From assembly GCA_030549775.1 (NCBI GenBank), contig CM060173.1:4369501-4433500 (forward strand): a DNA stretch of 64,000 nt, read 5' to 3'. Positions 1-12,045 of this stretch are shown here, piece by piece (position 1 is the stretch's first letter; every line of letters begins with the position of its first letter). The position numbers and the translations under genes are program-made. The notes beneath the pieces are model-generated. The model was not told where the DNA came from. It saw only the letters and a list, made by a program, of their open reading frames with translations, and did no database searches. Source of the stretch: Tamarix chinensis (Eukaryota > Streptophyta > Magnoliopsida > Caryophyllales > Tamaricaceae).

Positions 1-534
1 CTTGATTATGAGGGGAAGAATTTTGCGCCGTGGCTGATAAGGATGACAGTCGTTGATGAGATAGGTAACGAACGAGGCATCATGGAACAATTTGGTTGAA
101 TTTGGTCTTAGCAACTGCAAAAATTGTGAGAAGCGACCTACACCACGTGGGCAGTTACCATGTCTCAGGCTTTTTCGTGTCCATAGTATAGAGAGTGTGA
201 ATCTTATTTGTGAAGACAGTCATGATCGACGATGGTGGGAATGTTGGCAAATGCGGAGGTAGGAGTTTTTGATTTTGGTTATGTTTGAATTTTCTCATAC
301 TCTCCCGTGTCAAATTATATAAATACTGTTGTTTCACCATTTGCAGATGCTGTAAAGGAGCTAATTATAGCGTATCATCTCATAGCTATCACTTGTCACA
401 TAGTAGAGTTGCCTGACATTGTAGTATCTTGGTTTAATTGCAGGCTGATAATATGGTTTCCTTTTGGCTGCGGTCCTGACGTTGGCATCACACTAGGAAC
501 AAAGAAGCTTAATGAATACGAGGCAGCCTAATAT
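1..534 (+). other. possible 3' end of an unknown gene
   Basis: A frame open from the window edge reads LDYEGKNFAPWLIRMTVVDE and meets a donor-like AG/GTAACG at 64/65. Acceptor-like TTTGCAG sites end at 346 and 443. Using them would join 1-64, about 347-371 and 444-531 and end with a tail reading GPDVGITLGTKKLNEYEAA. I do not recognise the protein and have no independent support for the splicing. It could equally be chance open frame in non-coding DNA. Confidence 0.2.
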
Positions 535-2628
535 TTACAGGTGGCTGGCACTGGCAGGAGATTGCTTCAAATTTAGTACTAGTGCATTACTGAGCTTGAA
601 TATATATAATTGTGACCGCCACAAGCTGTAGAACATAACTAATATCCAATGAAACTAGATAGTTTGGTAGGTAGGTGAATTTTTCTCATCAGACCTGGCA
701 TTTCTGTTTCTTTTCCCCTCTTTCCTCTTTAAGTCCTGTTTCTGTGTCATAGGAATGTTCACTGCTCTTTGTCTGGAATGTCAAAGCAGACCTAACGTTG
801 CTGTCTCATGTATCGTTTCCTATAGATCCATGGCTTCACTGATGTAGATTATATAGCAGCTCTTGTTGTTTAGCTGTACAGCAGCACTCCTCGTCACTTA
901 ATAATGCCTTTTTGTCGAATCATCAATTGAATCATACTGATGGGCTTGCTACCAACTGCTACTTCGTCTCTGTAGGCTGTAGCTGCTGATCTCATAACCC
1001 TTAACATGCTTAACCGTATCAAAAGTAATTAATTCTAGTCAGTTGATTAGAAAGAAGCGCACGCCCAACTGTGCACACTATCGTTATGAGTTCGTTTTGT
1101 CCTCCTTGGGCATCGTTTTTTATTCGGCTTCTAAAAAATCAACTACTGAATGCTCTGGCTTTAAATCTGCTTCAATATTTTTCTTGTTCGTTGCTTCAAT
1201 GTTTAGGTGCGGGCAGGCAGCTTATAATTATTACTTACGGACCACCATCACCTTACGGATCAAATTGATGGCCCAACATGGGTTATTTGGGAGTTCATTT
1301 AGTTTGATTGGTTTGAAGAAGCCAATTTATAGTAATTCGACTTGTGTTAAATGCTAGTTTTTGGATACTAGAGATTTTATATTTGAATCATTCTTTTCAC
1401 TTTCTATATTGTAACATATTTATAGAATTGGTATCTATACAGTGTTTTGCACTTGCATTAATCGTCTCTTTATGAATAATAATAATAATAATAATTAAGT
1501 AATAATTATAGTTTAAGCTTTATTATTTGAGAAACTGTATGTCTGTCTCTGATAAACAGTGTCGGGCCTCGATGTTGAAGAATTTGTGTTGTTTCAGTAC
1601 AATAATAGGCATTTTAGTGTAATTATTTGTTAATGCACTTAATTATTATCATGGTCCAAAAGTCAAATCGAATAAAATTCGTGTAATATATTGGAGCAGG
1701 GCTTCGTGAAATTGATGAGTGATTCGGTATTATTGTGAGCGGCGCTTGAGCTTGTGTCTAAATTTGTTATTGTTCAAAAGCCACTGCTCGATTATACAAG
1801 GAACAACTTCAGAGTTGGGTCAGTCTAAGAAATGGATAGATCAAAAAGAAAGTGCAATCTCGTTGAACATGGAACAAATCATCAGTTTGTGCCACTAAAA
1901 ATGGAGTGATCACAATTTGATAAAGTAGATGCATACATTGGGGATACATTATTAGGAAGAAATCGAGTATTATGAAGGAAGCAGCTCAGAATCCTATGCT
2001 TTGCAGCAAACTCGCATCTTTTCCATCGTTTTCTTGATGCGGCGGCTGGTCCGCACCTGAGTGGCATTAGCGTTTGCCTTTCTTATTGCCAAATTATTAC
2101 AAACAATTGACGGTAGAATATCATAGGATATGTACACTTGCGCATATAATATAGGGCTTTGCATGTTGGTTTAGCTTGATGATTATCAGTTGATAATTCG
2201 CCGATCAGTTGCCTTCTGCCTTTTAGTTAAGTATTCCATCTGAAAGTCAAAAAACTCTGACCACAAAGGATAGAGAAAGAAGTTGGTTAGCATCTGAAAG
2301 TCAAAGCTGACATTACAGATTCTAGAGATAATAAGTATAGTAGCAGCTATATTTTCAGCTATCCAAATGGTTTGTTGGGATCAGAGACATACTAATATGT
2401 AAAGAAATAAATCAATACAGGAACATGTTAGCTCAAGACATAATTATTCATTTCCAAAATTGTCTCTGGGTTAGCTAAAGATCGCATGTTCTTAGTTCCA
2501 AAAGATTCATTCATCTCGGTCATTTTTATCTTTACATTTTGTATACCAATACATATAGTTATAAATATTTTAGTTTGAACAAGTTTTGTTAGTGTCTTTG
2601 TAAATTTGCAAATATTGCCCTTCCAAGT
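535..2628. other. intergenic, upstream of the dehydrogenase gene
   Basis: I see no coding region I can support here. Short open frames (for example 1043-1357 and 1882-2067) match no family I know. A short AAT microsatellite lies at about 1478-1495. The last few hundred bases before 2629 should contain the promoter and 5' leader of the glucose-6-phosphate dehydrogenase gene, but no TATA box stands out clearly. Confidence 0.4.
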
Positions 2629-5600
2629 ATGACTCTACACCTGAGTCCTCCTTGCTCATCATTAAAGATCTCATCAAATCCTTCTATCAGTCATGAAAAT
2701 CTGTCGGCAAAACCATCCATCTCAGCCTGCATTCCCTGGGGTTCAGTCAAGATTAATCGATTGGATCACTTCAAGCTCAAGTCATCAAACGTACACCCCC
2801 TGCAGGCTCTTTCAGTGGAGACTGGTATGTTCTCTTACGTATAATTTGTTCTTTGATGACTTTTATGGGTAGCATCTTGCTTTCTGTCTTAAGAATTTCC
2901 CTGTTGTTTTTCATCTTTTGGTTTTGATTATGAAGCAGATTTGTATTAGAAAGTTCATTTTTGTCTTCAGTTATATTGATCCCCCCCCCCCCCCCAACCC
3001 AGGATGATACATTAAAACTGAAGTCGTTTGTCAAGAGAAAATATAGTTTTTGGATTTCCTTAATTTTCTGTAATTTCAAGTCTTGGTATGAAATCAACAA
3101 CTAGTTATAACTATCTCATAATAAAATAAAATAAAAATAAAAACACTGTGAAAACTGATCCACCATTTAGTTATCTTACCTATGAGACACTATCATCTTT
3201 TCTGCTTTTCTGAAAGCTGACTATCAGATGATTAGCAAAGGATTTCATTCAGACTTGATCGAATTTAATGCTTTAGCAGAGGCATCTATGGTCAAGGAGG
3301 ATGTTAAATACAAAGGACAAGAAGGATATTTTCCTTCCATAGCTAAGGAAAGCGCACACACTGCTCTCAGCATTGTTGTTGTTGGAGCTTCCGGGGAGCT
3401 AGCCAGGAACAAAATCTTTCCAGCACTTTTTGCACTCTTCTATGAAGATCGTCTACCTGAGGTCGTAAATTTCATTGCTAACCATTGCTCTCTTGTATGC
3501 TCCCATTTAGTGTTTGATTGGTCTAATGCAATATATCTCTGATGAAACTGTTGCAGAATTTTACAGTTGTTGGTTATGCACGGAGGAAGATGACCAATGA
3601 GGAGCTGAGAAATATGATTAGTGAAACATTGACATGCAGAGTTGACAATGCGTACACACTTTTTTCACTGGGAGCTTCTGATGTTGTCTCTGAGAATTTA
3701 ATGCTTTTATGCTAACTTAGGGGTGAACCGTACAGGGAAAACTGTGGTGAGAAGATGGACAAATTCTTGAGAAGATGCTTTTACCATTCTGGACAGTATA
3801 GCTCAGAAGAGCATTTCTTAGAATTGGACTGCAAGCTCAAAGAGGCAGAGGTAGTTGATTCATACTCGAAACAAATTTTCAGGTTTATGACTATTTTCAT
3901 CTTTTCATGTGCCATTCCTTGCTATTTTGCTGAATCATTCCAGACTGAAATTTGAGTGGCCATAAATTTGTGCATGGTATAGTATCCTCAATCACTACTC
4001 TGCGTCATCTTTCCCAGAGGAAACACCCCATGCCTGGTCATGAGGCTACTCTACTGTCATGCTAAAAGTGACAGTTGTGTTCATAACTTGAGAACACATT
4101 ATTTCTGCTCTATTAATTTTAATTGATAGCCTATGCTGGCTACTGAATGTGTGATAGGCATATGATCGAGATGGGCAACATCTTACAATGATTCCTTTGC
4201 GACAGTATTGCAAAAACCATAGGATACTTACGATCTCTTCAAAACTTTGTACAGGGTGGAAGACAGGCCAACAGGTTATTTTACCTGTCCATACCTCCAA
4301 ATGTATTTGTCGATGCAGTAAGATGTGCCAAACAACGTGCTTCTTCAGAATCTGGATGGACCAGGGTTATTGTTGAGAAACCATTTGGTCGTGATTCAAT
4401 GTCATCTGCACAGCTGACACAAGGTTTGAAAAAGTATCTGACAGAGGACCAAATATTCAGGTATTGGACGGACCCCTCTTCGCCCCCCCCCCTCTTTTTT
4501 CCCATAGATGTATAGGTCCTGCTTATTGGTTGCTTTGGAAGGTTGAAGCTTGAAAGTGGGTATAATATCAGCCTTCTTATACACCTTTTTCAGAATTGAT
4601 CATCACTTGGGAGAGGAGTTGGTAGAAAACCTGTTGGTTCTTCGTTTTTCAAATCTCGTCTTTGAACCTCTATGGTCGAGGGATTATATACGCAACGTGC
4701 AACTAATATTTTCGGAAGATTTTGGGACAGAAGGGCGAGGAAGGCAGGTTTCGTTGCTCTGATAATTTACTTTGTCATATTTCGTTGCTAGACAAAGTTA
4801 CGAATGTGCAATTGTTGTAATAACCAGATATTTTGACAATTATGGTATAATACGGGATATAATGCAAAACCATCTCCTACACGTCTTAGCATTGTTTGCC
4901 ATGGAGACACCAGTCAGTTTAGATGCCGAAGATATCAGGAATGAAAAGGTACATAGCATATGGAATATTTGACTCCCCTCCTCAATAGATGCTCCTCCTG
5001 CTTATGATGAACACAGAATGAGTTTGCTTGGCGCAACTATAAAACAGGTCAAGGTTTTGCGATCCATAAAGCCACTTGAGCTAGAAGATGTAGTTGTGGG
5101 TCAATATAAAGGTTGGAAAGAAGGCAATACATCATTTCCTGGTTATATCGATGACCCGACTGTTTCCAAGGATAGCCTCACCCCAACATTTGCAGCTTCT
5201 ACTCTCTTCATCAACAATCCAAGGTGGGATGGAGTTCCTTTCATGATGATAGCTGGAAAAGCTCTACAGTCCAAGCGGTATGTAGCATAATCCCTCTTCT
5301 TTTTTTTGGGGGAGGGGGCACAAATCAAATGTTTATCCCCTTGGGTCATTAAGGAAAACTAGATCTTTGTGATAGTGAAACAACTAAATGGTTCATCATA
5401 ATGTAGGGTTGAGATTCGAGTTCAATTCAGACATGTGCCTGGAAACTTGTACAAGAAGAAATCTGGAACCAACCTAGACCAAGCTACGAACGAGCTTGTG
5501 ATCCGGGTACAACCTGATGAGGCAATATATCTCAAGGTTAACAACAAGGTTCCTGGTCTTGGGATGAGACTGGACAGTAGTGAGCTCAATTTGCTCCGTA

Positions 5601-5944
5601 AATCAAGGTACGTGTAGCAATATACTAGTGCTTATCTCTCCAAACCAAACATTAGTTAGAAGACTCAAACGCTGTTTTATATTGTGACTGACATGTGAAG
5701 GTATCCAAGAGAAGTACCATGTGCATACGAGAGGCTTCTCCTAGACGCAATAGAAGGAGAGAGGCGCTTATTCGTAAGGAGCGATGAGCTTGATGCTGCA
5801 TGGGCATTGTTTACACCATTACTGAAGGAACTAGAAGAGAAGAAAGTCGCACCTGAGATGTATAGGTATGGAAGCAGAGGACCAGTTGGTGTGCATTACC
5901 TTGCTGCCCGACACAATGTGTTCTGGAGAGATCTAAGCTGCTGA
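2629..5944 (+). CDS. G6PD1-like: glucose-6-phosphate dehydrogenase, plastid P1-like, altered active-site motif
   Basis: The family oxidises glucose 6-phosphate with NADP+, the first step of the oxidative pentose phosphate pathway. My ten exons are 2629-2824, 3217-3461, 3557-3651, 3736-3850, 4255-4460, 4594-4743, 4828-4948, 5048-5277, 5407-5607 and 5701-5944. They join in frame to 600 codons. Residues 1 to about 65 are Ser-rich and transit-peptide-like. The nucleotide-binding motif is GASGEL at 122-127 (usually GASGDL). Two cysteines eight apart (C174, C182) sit where plastid P1 enzymes carry their redox pair. VEKPFG is at 257-262 and the general-base histidine context is MQNHLL (H351). The substrate motif, normally RIDHYLGK, reads RIDHHLGE at 286-293, so the reactive lysine is Glu. 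The rest looks like plastid P1, not the known inactive P0/G6PD4 type. Intron 6 is GC-AG. It may be a low-activity or regulatory isoform. The family call is firm; exon edges were set by eye. Confidence 0.93.
2982..2995 (+). repeat. poly-C tract in dehydrogenase intron 1
   Basis: Fourteen consecutive C residues lie in the first intron of the dehydrogenase gene. A shorter C-rich run occurs in intron 5 near 4484-4494. Such runs are prone to length variation and sequencing error. Confidence 0.9.
4744..4827 (+). other. GC-AG intron (dehydrogenase intron 6)
   Basis: Exon 6 must end at 4743 to keep the reading frame and join to the conserved YFDNYG block at 4828. The donor there is AAG/GCAGGT, a good GC-type donor. 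The nearest GT donor, at 4747-4748 (CAG/GTTTCG), would put a stop codon at the next junction. The acceptor is ACCAG/A. All other introns of the gene can be read with GT-AG ends. Confidence 0.75.
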
Positions 5945-6174
5945 TAATAAGTGAAGACCTGCGTTGCTAGCTACCACAGCGTGTTTTGATACTCATATAT
6001 ACTGATGTGTCGCTTGTTCAAACTGATTTGAATGTAATGTTTGAGGTTCTTGAAAGCTTGTTTCATTGATGGATCAAGAAGTTATTGCAACTCTGTGGTG
6101 TGATCGTAGTGAAGTCACAGGTGTGGTATATGGGTCATGTGTACAAGTTTGATGGCATGCTTAAATTAATTTTA

Positions 6175-7455
6175 TAGGAGAAAATTGTGAATTAAGAAAA
6201 AAAAATGTTAATGGTTTGTTCTAATTAAGGAAGAAATTTTTTTGAATTTACAATAAGGAAAGAAACGTTTGAATTTTAATCTAATTAAGGAATTTTTTTT
6301 ATTAAAATAACATTATTTTCATATAAATAGGGTATTTAACCTTCATACACTTACATATATTAACACTTATTTGATATACTATTTAACTACAAATTAATTT
6401 AATTACAATTATTTTACTATTTATATAATATTTTAACAAGAAATAATTATATGTTTTCTTATATTCTATTGTTATTTCTCAAAAATTGAAAATAAAAAAA
6501 TAAAATAAATAAAACTAAAATTTAAAAATAAATAAAGTATGTTTGCAATAGGTGCTTTTTACATAAATTATAATTTTTTTACATTTAGAAATTTAATATT
6601 TTGATGGTGAGACTTGAAAAATTAAGAATTTTAATTTCGATATTTTTATTTTTATTTTCTGCAATTTTAGAATTAAAAACTACTAAAAATATTCATAAGT
6701 AAATTTCTTTTACATTTTTTAATTATAGTATTCACTTTTAGTTTTTGTTTTATTTTTATTTTTAAAATTTTTAAATTTTTAAATTTTTAAATTTTAATTT
6801 TTTTAAATATTATAATATTATCATTTTGTAATTTTTTAATTTTTGAATTACTTTATTATTATTTTGCCTTTGGATTTATTAATTTTCTTAATTTTTTAAT
6901 ATATATTTTAAATTTTAAATTTTTATAATAGAAATTAAGAATATATACAATTATTTTTTATTAAATAATTAATAAAATAATTTTATATTAAATTAGTTCA
7001 TAGTTAATTTATATATTAAGAATTAATAAATATAATTGTATGTGTATATTTTTAATAAAATATTGTGTTTGTACAAAAATTTGTTATATTAATAAATAAA
7101 TTTTTTAATTAGAACAAAACCCAAACGTATCTTATTTTGTTATAAATTGAAAAATATTTCTTTCTTAGTACTTATTTACTATGGTTATAGTAGGGGTGGA
7201 AACATTACCCTTATATTTTATATCTTGTATAGTTTATTTGAAATTGGGGAAAAAAATCAAACAAATACCCATTTTAAATATTAATTTAATCTAAAATAGG
7301 TATTATTCAATATAATTTTATTATTCTTAAATAACTGATATAAAATGCACAAAATAAAAGAAAATTATTTCCGCCCCTATTAATGCCATACCAAACAAGC
7401 CCTAATTGAAACAAACCGCCTTTGTTTACTCCTTAATTCACAATTTTTAAAATTT
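6175..7455. mobile_element. AT-rich element with long imperfect inverted ends
   Basis: The left end contains AATTGTGAATTAAG followed by GGTTTGTTCTAATTAAGG. The right end, read in reverse complement, contains AATTGTGAATTAAGGAG followed by GGTTTGTTTCAATTAGGG. The core is extremely AT-rich and non-coding. A second, inner inverted match (TTTGTTCTAATTA near 6210 and its complement near 7115) suggests nesting. No target-site duplication could be fixed, so the superfamily is unknown. Confidence 0.35.
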
Positions 7456-8435
7456 TAAAGGTCCATGAACATTTCATTTGATAGATTTCACTTGATCTAT
7501 ATGTTATATTATTATATTCCAATAGATTATTCAAAGTATAGTGTGCTAATTGTAATAGAATGATGCATAAATCGGATTGAAACAGAAGTATCCATATTTA
7601 TTTTTGCTTTATGTTGTAAATTGCATTTATATAGTTTGTAGTGAATTCATAATATGCAAAACCTAAATTTGATAAATATAGAGTTTGCAAGATTCAATAG
7701 ATAAAGCACTCAAGAATGAGAATTAAGAATATAGATAATTTTATTATGTGTGGAAATGAGAAATTACAAGGATAATGGAATAACAAATCTCACAAATCAT
7801 TAAATTGTACATTTTTTATCATAAGTTGTTCTTAAAAATATAGGAATTGAGATATTTCTATAGTTATCTACAATAAGAGAAACTCGTTTAAAAAGACATT
7901 CGAAAGGAAACGGGAAAAAAATAGATAATAAAAGGTGACAATCTAACCACAATCACTAAATTGTACACAATCATACTAGGGGAGACATGGGGCACTTGTG
8001 TTGAATAGTGCCTTGTTATTTCTCACCATCTTTTGCAAGTCTATTTACACGAGCATGTTAGGCAACATGAACCTCTAAGTTCTTATCTAGAAGCTCTATT
8101 CTAGTCCAAACTTCTGCACATAATTCTCCATGCTAAAAACAATGAAATGCAAGCCACGTTCAACATCTACAGATATATGTTCACAACATTCTTGGCTCCC
8201 ACCAGCATATAGAATACGTCTAAATTACACAAGAGGGATGTCCTTAGAACCAAACTCATTGAATTTCTTTGAAGCCAAGGTATTCCATCAACTAAGGTAA
8301 GAAACGGGCATGCAAATAAATTAGAAATTTAGGCAAAGGATTTAGAATAGGCTTTTCTAGTAAGTATTAATTTTTAAGGTATCTATGTGCATATAAGACC
8401 AATAACAATATTGGTGCTAGAAGGTTGGGTTATAG

Positions 8436-8745
8436 GCATAGTTTGAAAAATCGGACTGGTAATCGAACTAATATCATAATTAGTTCAGTGGTTTAGTTAT
8501 AGGACTAGTGGTATCTATTAAGTCAAAAAATATAAAATATAAAAAAAAAATAAACTACACATGAATTTGACTGGCTCACAACCGGTTTTTTGACTGATTT
8601 ACCGATTTTTACTGATCTAATCGATTTTTGACCAATTTTCACTGGTTCTGAAATTTTGATAACCGATACATAAAATCTAACCAATTCACCACTTCACCAA
8701 TTGGACCAACCGGTCCGGGTCGGTCCGATTTTTAATAAAATGGTT
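8436..8745. mobile_element. short inverted-repeat element rich in AACCGGT words
   Basis: The left flank has AAAAATCGGACTGGT, and the right end read in reverse complement has AAAAATCGGACCGACC. The inside repeats ACCGGTTTTTGACTG- and ACCGATTTTT-like words. It resembles non-autonomous DNA elements common in plant genomes. Exact ends and target-site duplication were not resolved. Confidence 0.4.
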
Positions 8746-8880
8746 GTAGGTGTATCTGGTCATGGGGTATGTTTAGAACATATCTATAGCAAGCTGGATT
8801 ATGGCTCTGCCTCAATCATTTGTTGGTAGAGCTTGGTCAGATCTAAACTAACAATAGATTGAATCGACCCATGGAATTTA

Positions 8881-8884
<4 letters not shown>

Positions 8885-8929
<45 letters not shown>
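8885..8929 (+). repeat. (AT)n microsatellite
   Basis: About 22 uninterrupted AT dinucleotides. Confidence 0.95.
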
Positions 8930-8930
<1 letters not shown>

Positions 8931-9356
8931 CTTATTATTTTTAATACCTTTTACAAGTAAAAAAAGTAGATAAAATTAAAATAGCTATACATACTATATC
9001 TCACTTTTAAGTAAAGTATTAAAATAAAATTATTTTTTTATAGTTATTAATATTTATCAAGTCACTATTTACGTTAATATTCTTTTTTATATAAAAATAA
9101 TTTTGAGTTAAGATGAATTTGATGTTATTTTATTTTTTCTACAGTTTAATTGTATTTTTAGAAAATAAATAAATGAAAGTTTTTATCTCGTACAATTATT
9201 TACAACTTTGTCATTAGTAATATTGTCTAAAAACTTATTAGTTTAAAGAAAATTTAATTTAAAAGTAATTACTAAGCGTGGGAAGGAGTCAGGGCTGATT
9301 TGTTTTGTTTCTAGCTGACAATAGAGTTTATGATGTAGAAGCTTCTGTTTTAGTTA

Positions 9357-9756
9357 GGGTCCGTTTGGTTCGTAGAAAATAAAAATAAAATGGAAATATA
9401 AATGAAGGAAAATAAATAAAAGAAATTAGTTTTCTTTCATTTATTTGGTTGCATGAAAAAATTTATGGAAAATCTGTGTATGAATTTCATATATTTTTAG
9501 TGAAAATGAAGACCAAATAAAAGCCGATAAAAATAGGGTTGAACTTATCGTGAATTTTTTTTTCCACGAGCTATCTTTCTTTTTCTTTGGTTGTTTTTTA
9601 TGGAAAACAACTCAGTATATTTTTCCTCAACTTTTTTCCTCTTAATTTTTTTCTTTCAAACTTTATGAACAACCAAACACAAAAAAGGAAAAAAAAACTA
9701 TTTCCCATCACATTTTCTTTCCTTTCTATAGTATTTTCAATGAATCAAACAGACCC
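9357..9756. mobile_element. Tourist-like MITE with TTA target duplication
   Basis: The 400-bp element starts GGGTCCGTTTGGTTCGTAGA, and its right end in reverse complement reads GGGTCTGTTTGATTCATTGA. It is flanked on both sides by TTA (9354-9356 and 9757-9759), the target duplication typical of PIF/Harbinger-derived Tourist MITEs. It has no coding capacity. Confidence 0.75.
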
Positions 9757-9994
9757 TTAATGTCCGGACGATTTTCATTAAGGCTTTGAAGGAGCCTGCC
9801 ATAGTGTTGATGTGTGCTTTAGTGTGTACCTTCGGTTGTCCTGCTGCGTTCATGTCACCCGGTTGGTCATGGGAAGAGTATATCTGTTGTATTGTGAGGT
9901 TTCGATCTTCAGCTACGAATCTCGCCAATATCTCTGCTATTGTCATGGTATGTGGAGCTAGTTCCGGCCCATGTAGGTCATAGTTTGCTACCTA

Positions 9995-10476
9995 TAGGGA
10001 TGGCAACAGATCGGGTACCTCTATCTGATACTCAAACCCGATAAAAAAAACTATACCCAGATCTGTATCCAAATCCAACGGATATTTTTATTCATCATCC
10101 ATATCCGTTTATATATCCAGTGAGTAAAACTCATCGGATTTCGGGTAAAACCCATTAACTATAAAGTAAAAATCATTTAATGTTAAAATTATATACTTAG
10201 ATTGTTAAAATATAATCATATCTTCACTTTTGGTCTTAGAAAATCTACTTAAGGTTACATAAATGAAGGTAAAAATGTAATTTTATATCGGATAAATAAA
10301 TGCGGGTACCGGTACAAATTTGAGGATCCCTTACCCATATCCATACCCAAATCCGGCGAATATTTCTCCCCTTCCTTCATATCCGTATCAATATCTGTTT
10401 ATTCATATCCATTTACACATCCAACGGATAAAATCCGTCGGATTTCGGATAAAAACCCATCCGATTGTCATCCCTA
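9995..10476. mobile_element. short inverted-repeat element, TAGGGATGGCAA type
   Basis: The left end is TAGGGATGGCAACAGATCGG, and the right end in reverse complement is TAGGGATGACAATCGGATGG. The inside is built from ATCCGT/ACGGAT and GGGTAC words. The flanks (GCTACCTA and AATGCCTA, overlapping the terminal base) give at best a degenerate 8-bp duplication, which would fit a hAT-type MITE. Related relics lie at about 15724-16080 and 24416-24796. Confidence 0.5.
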
Positions 10477-12045
10477 ATGCCTAAATGAAAGAAAAAAGGA
10501 TAAGAAAGGGGGAGACTACCTATACAAAAAGCCAAGGGGCGGACCAAACTACATCATGAAATGAAATGGACAAGTTGGCAAGAATGGCATAAATTACTGA
10601 TCCTTACCGTATTTAAACATAATACGCAGCCATAATTTTAATTATTAGACTCATGCTTCATTAACAACCGTTATGAAGCTTAATTTTTTATTACACATGC
10701 CAAAGGAGAAAAATAAATAAATAAGAAAAGGCGTATATATGAAAAATAGATGTGTAATGTTCGATGAGATATTTCATACCTTTGAGTATTTAATAACTGC
10801 CAATTTAACCTAATCCTCGTTCATATTAGGGCAATAATTTTGAAAAAAAATGAGCCAAAGACCTTACTATATACTCTGGTCAATTATCTGAAAAAGACGA
10901 TTATATAATAGTATTTTCGGGTAAATAAGTAGTGCTCTAGCCTGCCATAACGCTCTGCTGACATAAATGATCTACGTATAAAATTGATCTGTGAATCCGA
11001 TATGGCGATATCTATGCTATGCCGGAGACTTAACAACGAAGGATTTGTTTGAATATATTTACCAAAAAAGGATAATTACTTTGATAAATAAGTCCAAATA
11101 AGGAAAAAGAAAAAAAAAAAGAAAAAGGAGATTTCACTTTATATCATCCCCCCAATTAGTGAAGGATACAACCAATCGAAATGAAATCCTTGCCTGAGGG
11201 AGCCACTCCCTAGCTATTTGGAAGAAGTGAAATCTACTTTGGCCAAAAACATCGATAGGGTTGACAACCTCCTTTTTCAGCTTAATCAGCCTTCAGATTT
11301 TCATACATCTTTGGACAAACAGCAAAGAGAACTGCAGAGAAGGAAAAAAATAAAATAAAATAAAATACTATTGTGACTGAACATATCTGCCTCCCCCCTC
11401 CCCCGCGATATTTCCATTCTTCAAGCCAAGGATATATAGTATCATTAATTGTTCAGAGACCAACAGTCCGTTCGAGTTTCAACTGCTTCAATCACGTCCC
11501 AAAATTGAGAGACCAGTCATGCGACTCACGAGGGCAGAACAGACAGAAGCTTCCAAAAAGCATGCATCCAATTCATTGTGTAGTGATCATATATCCTATC
11601 CATACAGGAGCCTCTTCCTTTCTCCTTCTGTCCTTTGAGAAATTCTAATTAATCAGGTTACAGTAGTATGATGTAGCATTCATCCACCACCGCCAATGAC
11701 ATGAATAGAAACACAACCTCCGTCATCCCCCTTCGAAAATTACCCATCCCGAGTTCAATCCCAGCTAATTACACAAACAGCCTTGCATTCTTAGAAATGA
11801 ACAAAACCTCGAACCCATCTTCCTTAATACTTGCACACCCTCCAATAGTCAAATTAATTAGCCTCCAAGAAGACACAGACAAGCAACCCCCGAAAGAAAA
11901 AAAAAAGTAGGTGAAAAGAAAGGCGCAATAGAATATATATAGATATATATATATAAAGGCCTACAGATATATTGGTAGTCACAAAAATCATATGATAATC
12001 ATAATTATACTATAATGCGTTAATTCCCACCGCCCCACCCATGCA
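10477..12045. other. intergenic, downstream of NF-YB
   Basis: There are no supported genes. The last part (about 11900-12045) contains ATATAT runs and should include the NF-YB 3' UTR, because that gene is on the minus strand. Open frames at 11373-11648 and 11701-11910 match nothing I know. Confidence 0.4.

Larger units (their letters stand above)
5945..9356. other. AT-rich intergenic DNA between the dehydrogenase gene and a MITE
   Basis: The first 200 bases should hold the dehydrogenase 3' UTR. The rest is very AT-rich and carries no coding region I can support. Two candidate elements inside it (about 6175-7455 and 8436-8745) and one AT microsatellite are listed separately. Confidence 0.5.

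Noticed and set aside
1043..1357. 104-codon frame
   Set aside because: No recognisable family, no good start context and no repeat context. It is compatible with chance.
2629..5944. Assignment of the dehydrogenase to the known inactive G6PD4 (P0) type
   Set aside because: Sequence outside the catalytic motif ([22 protein letters not shown], both redox cysteines) is P1-like.
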